41,790 nucleotides of DNA. Origin: Caedibacter sp. 37-49 (GTDB taxonomy: Bacteria > Pseudomonadota > Alphaproteobacteria > Caedimonadales > Caedimonadaceae). The stretch covers positions 1 through 41,790 of the forward strand of contig MKUV01000049.1 in assembly GCA_001898725.1 (NCBI GenBank), in the 5' to 3' direction. This document shows, in pieces, positions 25,664 to 35,068 of this stretch. Under the pieces are notes generated by a model. The model was not told the origin of the DNA. It worked only from the letters and a program-made list of their open reading frames with translations, and searched no databases. Every line of letters begins with the position of its first letter. Position 1 is the first letter of the stretch. The position numbers and the translations under genes are program-made.

Positions 25664-28600
25664 CTAATTCTCAAACTCTATTAAATCTCGTGTTGTAACC
25701 TTTAAAAAAAACACCCTAATGATTTTTCCAGGGAAAAGATTTTGAGCAATACTTTGATAAATAACCATTTCTTTTTTATCTTGTGACAATAAATCTTCTT
25801 CTATTTTATAAATAATAACGTGCGCAACTTGGTCAAGAACAACAATTCTATCAAAAACACCAGTGACCTGCTTTCCTTGATAATATCCAGCAAAAGGAAC
25901 GTCGGTATAAGCTGTTGGTATAAATAAAAAGTTTAACTTTTGATGATTTAAAAGGTTCCATGCAATCTTATAACATTGCTCAAATAAAATCTTTGGCACA
26001 GAAAAATAAAATTGTTTAAAAATTTTTTGAGCTTCAGTGTCATAAGTCTCAGGCAAACAAAAAGGAAGGTGTTTCAGAAGCTTGCACAAGATATCTTTTT
26101 GAAGTTCTTTATCTGTATATTCTTTTCTAAAAATACTTTCCTCAATAAGATGAGAAATAGGATCATTTGAAAGTTCTTCATATGCAGGCGGTCTTTGCAA
26201 ATATGCAGGTAATGAATAACTTTGGTCTATAGAAGCCTCTTTATTTAAACTCGCCTCCCGTTCTGTTTGACAGGGCTTATAAAGTTTTAAACCTTGGCCT
26301 TTAAGAAAATCCTCTTGAAAGTCTATTTTTTGAGAGATGGGTTCTAAAACTTTTGACAAGATATCATACCACGAACCTGTTGCTGCCGTTCTTGATTTCA
26401 CACCTGCAATATAAAGATGTTCTTCAGCTCTCGTCATGGCCACATAAAGAAGCCGCCAATATTCATCCAATTGTTCAGCTTGTAAAGTTTCTTTGACTTT
26501 CTTTAAATGATGAGGCAGTTCCTCCTGAGAGGATGCCCACAATAAGAGAGGATGCGGTTTTTCTTGCCATAAAAATTTATCCCGCCATATAGGTTTTGTG
26601 GTGGTTTCAGCCAAGATGACGATGGGTGCTTGTAATCCTTTAGCACCATGAACAGTCATTACGCGAACACCACTATTTGCTTTTGAAAAATCTCTTTTTA
26701 TCTCAATATCGATGGTCTTCACCCAGCTTAAAAAGCCTTGTAAAGAAGCACATTGCGTTCTCTCATATTCTAGGCAAAGTGTTAAAAATTCTTCAATTGC
26801 ATCTAAACATTCTTCTCCTAGTCGAGCATGAAACTTCTTTCGTCCTTTTAGACGATTGAGAAGGTCTGCGTACAAAGCAAAAGGCCCAACGTAATCAACT
26901 TTATTTCTGAGTTCCAAAAGGAAATCTAAATGTGTTTGGTATTGTGTAGATTGCTGAAAACGAGCCCATAATGTCTCTCCTTGACGATTATAGGCTAAAT
27001 TAAATAAATCTTCTTCTGTCAAAGCAATAAGGGGACTCTTAAGAACGCATGCAAAATTTAAATCATCCTCGGGAAGCAGCAAAAATTCGCCTAAAGCAAT
27101 TAAATCCTGAATAACAATTTCATTTAAAAGTGTTAAGCGATCTGGACCTGCTACAGGAATTCCTAACGCTTTTAAAGCTGAAATTAAAGTCGTCATTAAA
27201 GACCCTCTCTCTCGAAGAAGAATCAAGATATCTGAGGCTTCTACAGAGCGATCTTGCATTTCCAAATAAAGTTTTTGATCAAGCCATGTTTTGATCTTTT
27301 TAGCGAGACATATGCTTAATTGTTCTCGTCCCTTTATTTCCTTATTATCAACCTCGATCAGTGGCCAAAGCTCAACCGTTCCTCCCTTCTGTTCGTGATG
27401 ACTTATGTGCAAAGCCTCTTTATCTAAAGCATTAATAGAAGTCTTTATTTCTTCATGAGAACATAGCGCATTCACGACCTCTAAAATAACGGGAGTCGAT
27501 CGAAAAGATTTTTCAAGAGAAAGTGTACAAAAGTTCTTTTGTGCTTCTTGAATTCTATGGTGATAAAAAGTGTTTTTCTGCTTGAAGATAGCGGGAGACG
27601 TTCCTTGAAAGCTATAAATTGATTGTTTTGGGTCTCCCACCGCAAATAAAGTTCGACTTACAGATCGAGCGCTTTCTCCTGCATAAAATTCTTCTGTTAA
27701 AGCGTGAATGATTTCCCATTGAGCCTCATTTGTATCTTGTGCTTCATCAACCAAAATATGATTTATTCCTCCATCAAGTTTGTACAAAACCCAAGCCGCT
27801 AATTCATGGTGAGTTAAAAGAGATTTTGCTTTATAAATTAAGTCATTATAATCGAGACTATGTTGAGCAACTTTTTGGTATTCATAATTTTCTAAAATGG
27901 CCGCGCCTAAGTCATACAAAGCTTTCGTCATTTTCATATTGAACAAACTTTTTTGCTTTTGGACCACTTCCCAGAGAAGATAAGCCTCTTTTATTAAATA
28001 CTCTGTAATAGAGGGATAATTTTGGGAAACCCCTACCGAAACTAAAGTCTTACGAATATCGCCTTCTATAGTTAAAAAATGACTCGCATAAGAATTAAAG
28101 TCTTCTAAGGTGGGCACTTCTTTTAAAGCCATCCAAGCCTGCATTGCTTCTCCTCGTGCAATATCGGTCTTTCCCCCTTCCATTAAACAACTACTGGCAT
28201 TTTGCAGATCCAATGCACGTTCTTTTTGAAGTTCATGAAACAATTTTATAGAGTCTTCAATCTTTTCTGCTTGATGACATCCGAAAATTTCTTCCAGTCC
28301 ATAGTAGTTTGTTTCATTGCGTTTTCTTAAAATCTTTTGCAATCTTTCAGGCCGCCCTATCAAATCCTCAATTATTTCAGTAAAAGTTGAAACATGACAG
28401 CGCTCTGTTAAAAGAGTTATCGATTCCTTTAAAGAAGAAAAAGTTGCAGAAAAAGTTAGGGTTTCTTCAACAGCATTTTTTAGAAGTTTTTGGCTTTCAT
28501 GTTCTGCTAAAATCCTAAAAAAAGGTGAAATGCCGGCTTCAACTGGAAATTGCATTAACAGGGATTGACAAAAACTATGAATTGTCGTGATACGTACGCC

Positions 28601-28951
28601 AGGTGTGACACCGATAAGACTCATAAAAAGAGACCTCGCTTTCTCTTTTTGATCTTGTGAAGGAATACCCCCTAAAAAATCCGTAAGTTTCTCATGAAGA
28701 CTTGCTTCAGAACATGTCGCCCATTCCAGAGTATATTGGAGTAGACGCCCTTTCATTTCCGCAGCAGCTGCTTTAGTAAAAGTAAGACAAAGAATTTTTT
28801 GTGGATCTTCTCCTGCCAACAAAAGCATAAGGATTCTATCCGTAAGAATTTTAGTTTTACCTGTCCCAGCAGATGCCGAAACCCAAACATTCATCTCTGG
28901 GTTGAGCGCTAAATGTCGTGAGCTAAGACCTTGAGTTAACGCCGCTGCCAT
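25664..28951 (-). CDS. addA: AddA helicase-nuclease with degenerate nuclease motif
   Basis: 1095 aa, UvrD-like AddA. Walker A ASAGTGKT (residues 26-33), motif II LVDEAQDTNEAQW, GDPKQSIYSFQG, motif V MTVHGAKGLQAPIV and motif VI LLYVAMTRAEEHLYIAG are intact, so the helicase should work. The C-terminal PD-(D/E)xK domain reads GVFDRIVV (Asp1034), then VIIYKIEE. There the usual catalytic Asp of VDYKT is Ile1047, although Lys1049 stays. The Q of the QxxxY box is Glu1061. The nuclease is therefore probably dead, while AddB keeps its own. AddAB processes double-strand breaks for recombination. The start overlaps addB by 16 bp. An AT-only weak hairpin follows the stop. Confidence 0.93.
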   Translation of the reverse strand: MAAALTQGLSSRHLALNPEMNVWVSASAGTGKTKILTDRILMLLLAGEDPQKILCLTFTKAAAAEMKGRLLQYTLEWATCSEASLHEKLTDFLGGIPSQDQKEKARSLFMSLIGVTPGVRITTIHSFCQSLLMQFPVEAGISPFFRILAEHESQKLLKNAVEETLTFSATFSSLKESITLLTERCHVSTFTEIIEDLIGRPERLQKILRKRNETNYYGLEEIFGCHQAEKIEDSIKLFHELQKERALDLQNASSCLMEGGKTDIARGEAMQAWMALKEVPTLEDFNSYASHFLTIEGDIRKTLVSVGVSQNYPSITEYLIKEAYLLWEVVQKQKSLFNMKMTKALYDLGAAILENYEYQKVAQHSLDYNDLIYKAKSLLTHHELAAWVLYKLDGGINHILVDEAQDTNEAQWEIIHALTEEFYAGESARSVSRTLFAVGDPKQSIYSFQGTSPAIFKQKNTFYHHRIQEAQKNFCTLSLEKSFRSTPVILEVVNALCSHEEIKTSINALDKEALHISHHEQKGGTVELWPLIEVDNKEIKGREQLSICLAKKIKTWLDQKLYLEMQDRSVEASDILILLRERGSLMTTLISALKALGIPVAGPDRLTLLNEIVIQDLIALGEFLLLPEDDLNFACVLKSPLIALTEEDLFNLAYNRQGETLWARFQQSTQYQTHLDFLLELRNKVDYVGPFALYADLLNRLKGRKKFHARLGEECLDAIEEFLTLCLEYERTQCASLQGFLSWVKTIDIEIKRDFSKANSGVRVMTVHGAKGLQAPIVILAETTTKPIWRDKFLWQEKPHPLLLWASSQEELPHHLKKVKETLQAEQLDEYWRLLYVAMTRAEEHLYIAGVKSRTAATGSWYDILSKVLEPISQKIDFQEDFLKGQGLKLYKPCQTEREASLNKEASIDQSYSLPAYLQRPPAYEELSNDPISHLIEESIFRKEYTDKELQKDILCKLLKHLPFCLPETYDTEAQKIFKQFYFSVPKILFEQCYKIAWNLLNHQKLNFLFIPTAYTDVPFAGYYQGKQVTGVFDRIVVLDQVAHVIIYKIEEDLLSQDKKEMVIYQSIAQNLFPGKIIRVFFLKVTTRDLIEFEN

Positions 28952-31596
28952 TCTTGAATCCTTGAGAGATGATGGTAAGGTGAAAATGTTGGTGCAATTT
29001 CAAGATCAGGACAAGAGGGATAAGATGTTTCAGGATTATCATAGTGAATAATCATATCCTGCAGTCTCTTGAGGGATTTTTCAATCAGATCTGAATCTAA
29101 CAAATCTAAAAGCGTTCCAGGAGGTTGCCCACCTGATAGATGCATATATCGCATAATAATTTCAGGCTGTGCCTCTAGTCCTTCGAATCCCCCTTTTCGC
29201 AAAATAGCTGCTTCAAGCGGCAGTTGTAGCATTATACATTGCTCAATATCTTTTCGCGATGGAAGACGTCCTGTTTTATAATCGATAACACAGGCTACGC
29301 CCTCTGCATTAATATCAATTCTATCTGCAGTTGCCTTTAACTTAAACACTTTATAGGGTCCTTCAAGGAAAAGCTCGCCCTGCACTTCGACAAGTGTCTT
29401 AAGAGGATCTGATGCTCTTTCAATTTTTAGAAACCACGTGATCAATTGACTAAAACGCGTCCACCAAAATGACGAAACAACAGGATGATTTAATGAATCT
29501 CCAAAAATATTTTTTCCTAAGGTACAAAGCATCTCATAAGCTTGCGGATCTTTGATGTCATGACCTTGCTTAAAGAATTCTTCAAGAATTTTATGAATCA
29601 TCACGCCAAATAAAGCAGGCCCTAAAGATGGCTCTAAAGAAAGCAGCGGTTTCAAATTTAGAATTTCACGCGCATAAATAGAATAAGGATCCCGAATCCA
29701 AGTTTCAATCTGTGTTACACTTAACGTTCTAGGCCGAGCCTCAAGCGGAGGACAAGGTGCAGGGCGAGAGAGTATTCTTTGTTCAGAGGAAGAATCTAAG
29801 CATGCCGCCCATTGTTTATAAATTGATGGTAATAGATATTTTTCATAGTCACCTTTTGCTTTAAATTTCGCAATTAAAGCCAACCACCATCTTGAAGTGG
29901 CCTCAAGTTGTCCATCCTCACGGATTGCTCTTGTTAAGATGATTTCAGGTGCTTTTAAAAGGTCACACCATAAACGCTTTTTTGTTTGATACCATGTCAT
30001 TCTTGTTTGAAGGCCTAGAATACCCCGCATATGATCATTTAACCAAGAACTTTGAAGATAGTGGCCAGGCCAATTTTTCTCATTCATTCCTCCAATAATC
30101 ATACAATCAACTGTCTGCAGCTGAGCCTCTAAAGGACCCCATATAGAAAGTCTTGGATGCGTTCCATAAGAGGGCCTAAATGCGACTTGGGAGAGCAATT
30201 TTTTTAAAATAAATGGATAATCTGAACCTTTAATAGTGAAATTCGTTAAAGACTTCTCAAGCCCTTTAAAATGTTCAATGAATTCTTGATGCCCTCTCTG
30301 TTGTCCAAGAGAATTTTGCGATAAAATTTCAACAAATTCCAGATGAACTCTAAGTAAATCTATTAATAAAATAGATTTTTGTGAAAGCAAATTTTTCAAA
30401 GGAACGGACCATTCCTTTAAAGCATTTAGAAACGTGTGAATCTCAGTCCCTCTTGGCACATCATGCAAAAGATAGGATATGTTTGTTACAAATAATTTTC
30501 CTCGCAAATACTGTAGCTCGAGTTTGCCAACATATTTTTTATAAGTTTGAGCTGTGTAAGGATGCTTAAGTAGACTTAAAAGAGGCATGCTTTCAAAATC
30601 TTTTAGGACACCTTCTAAGGATAATCTTAAAAATGTCCCCAATGGTGCATCATACAAACTTTGACCATATGAATCATCAGCATTAAGATCCCAACGAGAT
30701 AGCTCTAGATTCACGCGTTGAGCGAGAGAACGTGAAGGCGTTACAAGAGCTACCGTTTTATGAGGGTTTTCAAGTTGTTCACGCATTAAGATTGCAATAA
30801 CTCTAGCTTCTTCTTCAAGAGAAGAAAACTCTCCTAACTTTAGCTTTTGGGTAAACTTCTCTGAGTTCTCTGAAAATAATGGTATAATTGTTTCTTCAGA
30901 CGCTTCAAAAGAATGATCTGAATATACCTTTCCTTTAGGAAGCAATTCTATGACATTGTTCAAGCGCATTACAATCGGAATATGCGTATCAAGTGCAGCA
31001 GCCATAACAACCGTTTGTGGAGGCGCCAAGTTCCAAGCGTCAATTTGTGCCTGTAACACATGCTTAAAATAAACACATGGGTCACTACGACCTAATTTCT
31101 TTAGCAGAATAGGCCATTCATTTTTCAGAACCTCTAAATACTTTAAATTCTCCTGCCAATGAATGGCAAACTCTTCAGGAACTATTTTATTAATTCTCTC
31201 TAAAGAAATTTCAGCAAGGATAAACTCATCATATAAATCTGTAAGAGATTCTGCAAAATGAATAGCTTGAGACTCTTCTCGGACATGGGACTTCAACAAA
31301 TTTATAAAATGTAATTCACGTTCGAAGTACGAGACGGGACTAGGCAACGTTGAAGAAGGACCGTTCTTTTGAAACACCCAATCCCTTAATGTACTAATTT
31401 GAGGTAAAATAAACGCGCCCTGAGAAGACAAATGATGCAATTCTTCAATAAACTGTCGCTTTGCTCGACGTGAAGGAAGCAAAACAATTGCTTGTGAAAG
31501 TTGCAAAGGATCTTCTGTACACATCTGTTGCAAAAGAGATGCAAGGTATTTTAGCGGCGCATCTTGAAATTTAAGGGGCTTTTGATGCTTATTCAT
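28936..31596 (-). CDS. addB: AddB nuclease subunit
   Basis: 886 aa, alphaproteobacterial AddB type. The N-terminus has IVLLPSRRAKRQFIEEL. VDCMIIGGMNEKNWP is a further family mark. The C-terminal nuclease keeps TADRID, CVIDYKTGRLP and a LQLPLEAAIL box, so the PD-(D/E)xK site looks complete. The frame is open from TTG 31635, but I start it at ATG 31596. That overlaps the tsaE stop by 8 bp (ATGAATAA) and removes a 47-bp overlap. It is second in the tsaE-addB-addA chain. It works as a heterodimer with AddA in end resection. Confidence 0.93.
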   Translation of the reverse strand: MNKHQKPLKFQDAPLKYLASLLQQMCTEDPLQLSQAIVLLPSRRAKRQFIEELHHLSSQGAFILPQISTLRDWVFQKNGPSSTLPSPVSYFERELHFINLLKSHVREESQAIHFAESLTDLYDEFILAEISLERINKIVPEEFAIHWQENLKYLEVLKNEWPILLKKLGRSDPCVYFKHVLQAQIDAWNLAPPQTVVMAAALDTHIPIVMRLNNVIELLPKGKVYSDHSFEASEETIIPLFSENSEKFTQKLKLGEFSSLEEEARVIAILMREQLENPHKTVALVTPSRSLAQRVNLELSRWDLNADDSYGQSLYDAPLGTFLRLSLEGVLKDFESMPLLSLLKHPYTAQTYKKYVGKLELQYLRGKLFVTNISYLLHDVPRGTEIHTFLNALKEWSVPLKNLLSQKSILLIDLLRVHLEFVEILSQNSLGQQRGHQEFIEHFKGLEKSLTNFTIKGSDYPFILKKLLSQVAFRPSYGTHPRLSIWGPLEAQLQTVDCMIIGGMNEKNWPGHYLQSSWLNDHMRGILGLQTRMTWYQTKKRLWCDLLKAPEIILTRAIREDGQLEATSRWWLALIAKFKAKGDYEKYLLPSIYKQWAACLDSSSEQRILSRPAPCPPLEARPRTLSVTQIETWIRDPYSIYAREILNLKPLLSLEPSLGPALFGVMIHKILEEFFKQGHDIKDPQAYEMLCTLGKNIFGDSLNHPVVSSFWWTRFSQLITWFLKIERASDPLKTLVEVQGELFLEGPYKVFKLKATADRIDINAEGVACVIDYKTGRLPSRKDIEQCIMLQLPLEAAILRKGGFEGLEAQPEIIMRYMHLSGGQPPGTLLDLLDSDLIEKSLKRLQDMIIHYDNPETSYPSCPDLEIAPTFSPYHHLSRIQEWQRR

Positions 31597-32056
31597 CCAA
31601 TACAATTTTCTCCAAACGGCTTTCCCAATTTCCAAAGGGAGCTAAAAATAGTTCTCGAATTTTATCATTATTATTTAGGTTTAATGAGATTTTAAGGTAA
31701 TTCTTAACCCTAAAGATTTTCCCTAATCTTTCAGGCCATTCAATGAGAGAAATTCCTTGCGCAAAAGCTTCTTCAATCCCTAAATCCCAAATTTCTTCTT
31801 CGGATTTGAGGCGATAGAGATCAAAATGCCAAATTGCACCAATAGAGGCTTCATAAATCTCGACAAGTGTAAAAGTAGGGCTTGGTACAATCATCTCATC
31901 ATACGTAAGCGCTCGGATAAAAGCACGCGCAAATTCAGTTTTTCCTGCGCCCAGATCTCCTTCTAATAGGATCACATCTTTTGGCATTGAAAGCCTTGCT
32001 ATAGCCTGCGCGATTTTTTGTGTGCTTTGAACAGTAGGTAAAAGAAAATTTTTCAT
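31589..32056 (-). CDS. tsaE: tRNA threonylcarbamoyladenosine biosynthesis ATPase TsaE
   Basis: 155 aa. Walker A GDLGAGKT (residues 33-40), SPTFTLVEIYE and WHFDLYRL are the standard TsaE boxes; IEWPERL follows. It works with TsaB/TsaD/TsaC to make t6A37 in ANN-decoding tRNAs. It lies 7 bp after acpS and overlaps addB by 8 bp, so these genes are probably one transcript. Length normal. Confidence 0.95.
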   Translation of the reverse strand: MKNFLLPTVQSTQKIAQAIARLSMPKDVILLEGDLGAGKTEFARAFIRALTYDEMIVPSPTFTLVEIYEASIGAIWHFDLYRLKSEEEIWDLGIEEAFAQGISLIEWPERLGKIFRVKNYLKISLNLNNNDKIRELFLAPFGNWESRLEKIVLDE

Positions 32057-32063
32057 TATTCAT

Positions 32064-32456
32064 TTACCAGCCTTCAATAATGACAAAAGCTAATGCTTCA
32101 GTATGCGTATCCGATAAACTTAAATGGACACATTTTTCTTGATATCCTGCCAAACGATGGTCCAAAGTTCTTTGCGCTGTTCCATAAAGTCGCAGATGAG
32201 GTTGACCTGAGCTATTATTGTAAACTTCAATTTCAGTTAATTTAATGCCTTGAGAAAACCCTGTTCCTAATGCTTTCACAAAAGCTTCTTTTGCAGCAAA
32301 ACGTTTTGCAAATGATGCCGCAGAATTTGATACCACGGAAGCTGTTGTAATCTCATGACGTGTAAAAACGCGTCCTAAAAACCGTTCTTTGTGACGGCTT
32401 AATAATGTTTCTATACGGTTAATTTCTATAAGATCTGTGCCGATGCCAATAATCAA
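32064..32456 (-). CDS. acpS: Holo-[acyl-carrier-protein] synthase
   Basis: 130 aa. IIGIGTDLIEINRIE with Mg-binding Asp8 and FAKRFAAKEAFVKALGTG with Glu57 are the two AcpS signatures. It transfers 4'-phosphopantetheine from CoA to ACP. The start is TTG (32456), since the conserved N-terminus begins there and no ATG or GTG fits; an AAGG lies about 7 nt before it. It is the first gene of the acpS-tsaE-addB-addA run. Confidence 0.95.
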   Translation of the reverse strand: MIIGIGTDLIEINRIETLLSRHKERFLGRVFTRHEITTASVVSNSAASFAKRFAAKEAFVKALGTGFSQGIKLTEIEVYNNSSGQPHLRLYGTAQRTLDHRLAGYQEKCVHLSLSDTHTEALAFVIIEGW

Positions 32457-32638
32457 TTTTAGCCTTAAATGTTAAGATGGTTTATTTATTACTATCATAA
32501 AATTATCGCAAGGTCATTATTGAAGCTTTAGCAATACGTTAAACATATCTAAAGTTATAATCAAAAATTTTTTGAGGTTGATTTTTACTAATTGGCACTA
32601 TATATTGACTTAATTTTAAAATTAAAACAGAGACATTC

Positions 32639-34033
32639 ATGTATCTTTCTTGGAATAAAAAAATTATTTCTTTGCTAACATTAATTAGCCTTGGAATTTC
32701 CCAAAATACTTATGCTTCTAATGCTTATAGTAGAAAAATGGAGCAACAACGTAAAGTTCAACAAGGCAATCATCAGAAAAAGCAAGACAAGAAACAACAA
32801 GAGTTTTTTCAATGCTTTAGTAAACTTAACTTTGATGATCCAAAAACATGGATTTTCCTTGGATTAATTGGAAGTGCTGGACTTATTGGGACCTATCAAT
32901 ATTTACAAGGAGCGCCTGCATCGGCAACCTCCTCACACGCAATCTTAGCTCATACTGACCCCGCAGAACCAATTGTTGTTGAAGAGACCGTTTCTTTTAG
33001 CAAGTATGAACAAGCCTCTAATAGTTCGAGTTCTCCTGAATGCCTCTCACAAGCAAAAGTTTTGGCGAAGCTACAAGGTGGCAATATTCCTTCTTATGCA
33101 GCACGTGCTGTTCATCCGGGCGCCTTTACAGTTAATACGCCAAGCGGTGGCCTGGTTGTACAAATTGATCGACCTGAACTTAACTTTAAAAGTTTAGACG
33201 CAGTTCATTACCAGGATTTTATCAAATTCCAACATGCGACTGAAAAAGTGAATATCATTCAAAATCTTTCAAAATATTCTGAAACAGAATTTCTATTATT
33301 CTTAAAAAGCCTCCATAAAAGTGTGTCGGGAGAAAGCCAAGATTTTAGGTCTCAAGACATTTTAATAATGCACCCTAGCATCCCAAAGATGAATGATGGC
33401 CAAAAGGTTTTGCGACACTTTAAAGAATCACCAAAACTACTCGAAAAATATAAAAAATTTAAAGATTTGGTAAATCAACATCGTCATGCATCTGTATTTC
33501 AGGGCCTCCCTGATTTAAACATTTGGGAAAGCATAGTTGGCTCCGTTATGCGCTCAGATGACACTTACTTTGATCATTTTAAACCCTTATGCCAGAAATT
33601 TTACACCTATAATGGTTTAGAAAAAAAACAGATTGAGACCTCCTTAAAAAAGCTTTGGGGCAGTGTTAAACGCCTTATTCATATTAATCCTCTTACAGCC
33701 GCTGCCAAATTTCATATGGGCCTTGTTGAAATTCACCCTTTTCTTGATGGTAATGGTCGTACTGTAAGGCTTCTAACCCAAAAATTACTTCAAGAAAATG
33801 GACTTCCTGCTTTTCCATTGCTAAGTGAAAAAAAATATACGCGAGCTGTTCATGCTTCCATGAAACAAAGAAATCTTACTCCCTTTGAAAATTATCTTCG
33901 AGAACAAATTTGTGCTGCAACTAAACCTGAATTTAAAAATGGTGAAGAAATTGAAGAGATTGCAAAGACTTGCCACCAAAGAGGTCACTGCGAAGAAGAA
34001 TTAAGAGAAGTTGCAGATCGTTTTAAAATTTAG
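32639..34033 (+). CDS. Exported membrane-anchored Fic-domain protein
   Basis: 464 aa. The N-terminus (about 8-26, ending NTYAS) is signal-peptide-like. A second hydrophobic helix (WIFLGLIGSAGLIGTYQYL, 71-89) would anchor the protein. The Fic domain occupies about residues 275-420. Its complete active site HPFLDGNGRTVR is at 366-377 with catalytic His366, so it should be active as an AMPylator or related nucleotidyl/phosphoryl transferase. I did not find a convincing inhibitory (S/T)xxxE(G/N) helix. The stretch between about 100 and 270 is of unknown function. A lone gene, convergent with trpS. Fic proteins of intracellular bacteria often modify host GTPases (family knowledge); its topology and target here are unknown. 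Confidence 0.9.
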   Translation: MYLSWNKKIISLLTLISLGISQNTYASNAYSRKMEQQRKVQQGNHQKKQDKKQQEFFQCFSKLNFDDPKTWIFLGLIGSAGLIGTYQYLQGAPASATSSHAILAHTDPAEPIVVEETVSFSKYEQASNSSSSPECLSQAKVLAKLQGGNIPSYAARAVHPGAFTVNTPSGGLVVQIDRPELNFKSLDAVHYQDFIKFQHATEKVNIIQNLSKYSETEFLLFLKSLHKSVSGESQDFRSQDILIMHPSIPKMNDGQKVLRHFKESPKLLEKYKKFKDLVNQHRHASVFQGLPDLNIWESIVGSVMRSDDTYFDHFKPLCQKFYTYNGLEKKQIETSLKKLWGSVKRLIHINPLTAAAKFHMGLVEIHPFLDGNGRTVRLLTQKLLQENGLPAFPLLSEKKYTRAVHASMKQRNLTPFENYLREQICAATKPEFKNGEEIEEIAKTCHQRGHCEEELREVADRFKI

Positions 34034-34072
34034 GATAGTCTGAGACTAAATAACAGCCATAATACTTCCACT

Positions 34073-35068
34073 TTATGATAAAAAACCTATAAGCTCGCGC
34101 ACTTCTTTAAGTGTCACTTGCGCCTTCTCAGATGCCTTTTGTTGCCCTGAGCGTAAAAGACTTTCAAGCTCATTTTTATCTTGCAACCGCCTTTTAGTTT
34201 CTGCGCGGATGGGAGCTAAAACTGATATCATTAGTTCCGAGAGCTGCGGCTTAAAAACAGAAAATAAAGAACCTTTATATTCTTCTAAAACTTTTTCGAC
34301 AGAACAATTAGCAAGCGCTGCATAAATGGTGACTAGATTTTGTGCTTCAGGACGAGTTGTTAACTCTTCTACGCTTTCTGGTAAAGGTTCTGGATCGGTT
34401 TTGGCTTTACGAATTTTTTGATTTATTTCTTCATCACTATCCATCATGTTAATGCGAGAAAGATCTGAAGGATCAGATTTGCTCATCTTTTTTGTTCCGT
34501 CTCTTAAACTCATAACACGCGGCGCTATCCCCAATATTTGAGGTTCAGGCAGCGTAAAAAAATCTTGGTTATAGGCTCGATTAAACGCTCCTGCAATGTC
34601 GCGTGCGAGTTCAAGATGTTGCTTTTGATCTTCCCCTACAGGCACATGCGTTGTTTGATAAAGTAAAATATCAGCGGCTTGCAACACGGGATAAGAATAA
34701 AGCCCTAAAGCTGCCTGCTCACGTTGTTTCCCAGCTTTATCTTTAAATTGTGTCATCCGGTTAAGCCACCCTAAAGGTGTTAGACAACTTAAAATCCAAG
34801 CTAGCTCAGCATGTTGTGGAACTTGACTTTGAACAAAAATTATAGCGTTTTGCGGATCTATACCAGACGCAAGATAAGTGGCTGCGACCTCTAGTGTACG
34901 TGATTTTAATGAGGCAGGGTCTTGAGGGATTGTAATGGCATGAAGATCAACAATACAAAAAAGCGCCTCACCTTGACTTTGTAGAGGTATCCAATTTTTA
35001 ATAGCACCGAGATAATTCCCGAGAGTTAGATTTCCAGAAGGTTGAATCCCTGAAAAAATACGCTTCAC
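34073..35068 (-). CDS. trpS: Tryptophanyl-tRNA synthetase
   Basis: 331 aa, normal size. GIQPSGNLTLGNYLGA holds the HIGH-like element, KMSKS is intact in TKKMSKSDPSD, and VGEDQKQHLELARDIA is the tryptophan/ATP pocket. It charges tRNA-Trp. Its start overlaps the murJ stop by 4 bp (ATGA), making it the downstream gene of a murJ-trpS pair, an order also known in other alphaproteobacteria. Confidence 0.98.
   Translation of the reverse strand: MKRIFSGIQPSGNLTLGNYLGAIKNWIPLQSQGEALFCIVDLHAITIPQDPASLKSRTLEVAATYLASGIDPQNAIIFVQSQVPQHAELAWILSCLTPLGWLNRMTQFKDKAGKQREQAALGLYSYPVLQAADILLYQTTHVPVGEDQKQHLELARDIAGAFNRAYNQDFFTLPEPQILGIAPRVMSLRDGTKKMSKSDPSDLSRINMMDSDEEINQKIRKAKTDPEPLPESVEELTTRPEAQNLVTIYAALANCSVEKVLEEYKGSLFSVFKPQLSELMISVLAPIRAETKRRLQDKNELESLLRSGQQKASEKAQVTLKEVRELIGFLS

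Noticed and set aside
31597-31635. TTG start for addB with 47-bp overlap of tsaE
   Set aside because: The ATG at 31596 gives the usual short ATGA-like overlap, and the extra residues are just the tsaE 3' end in another frame.
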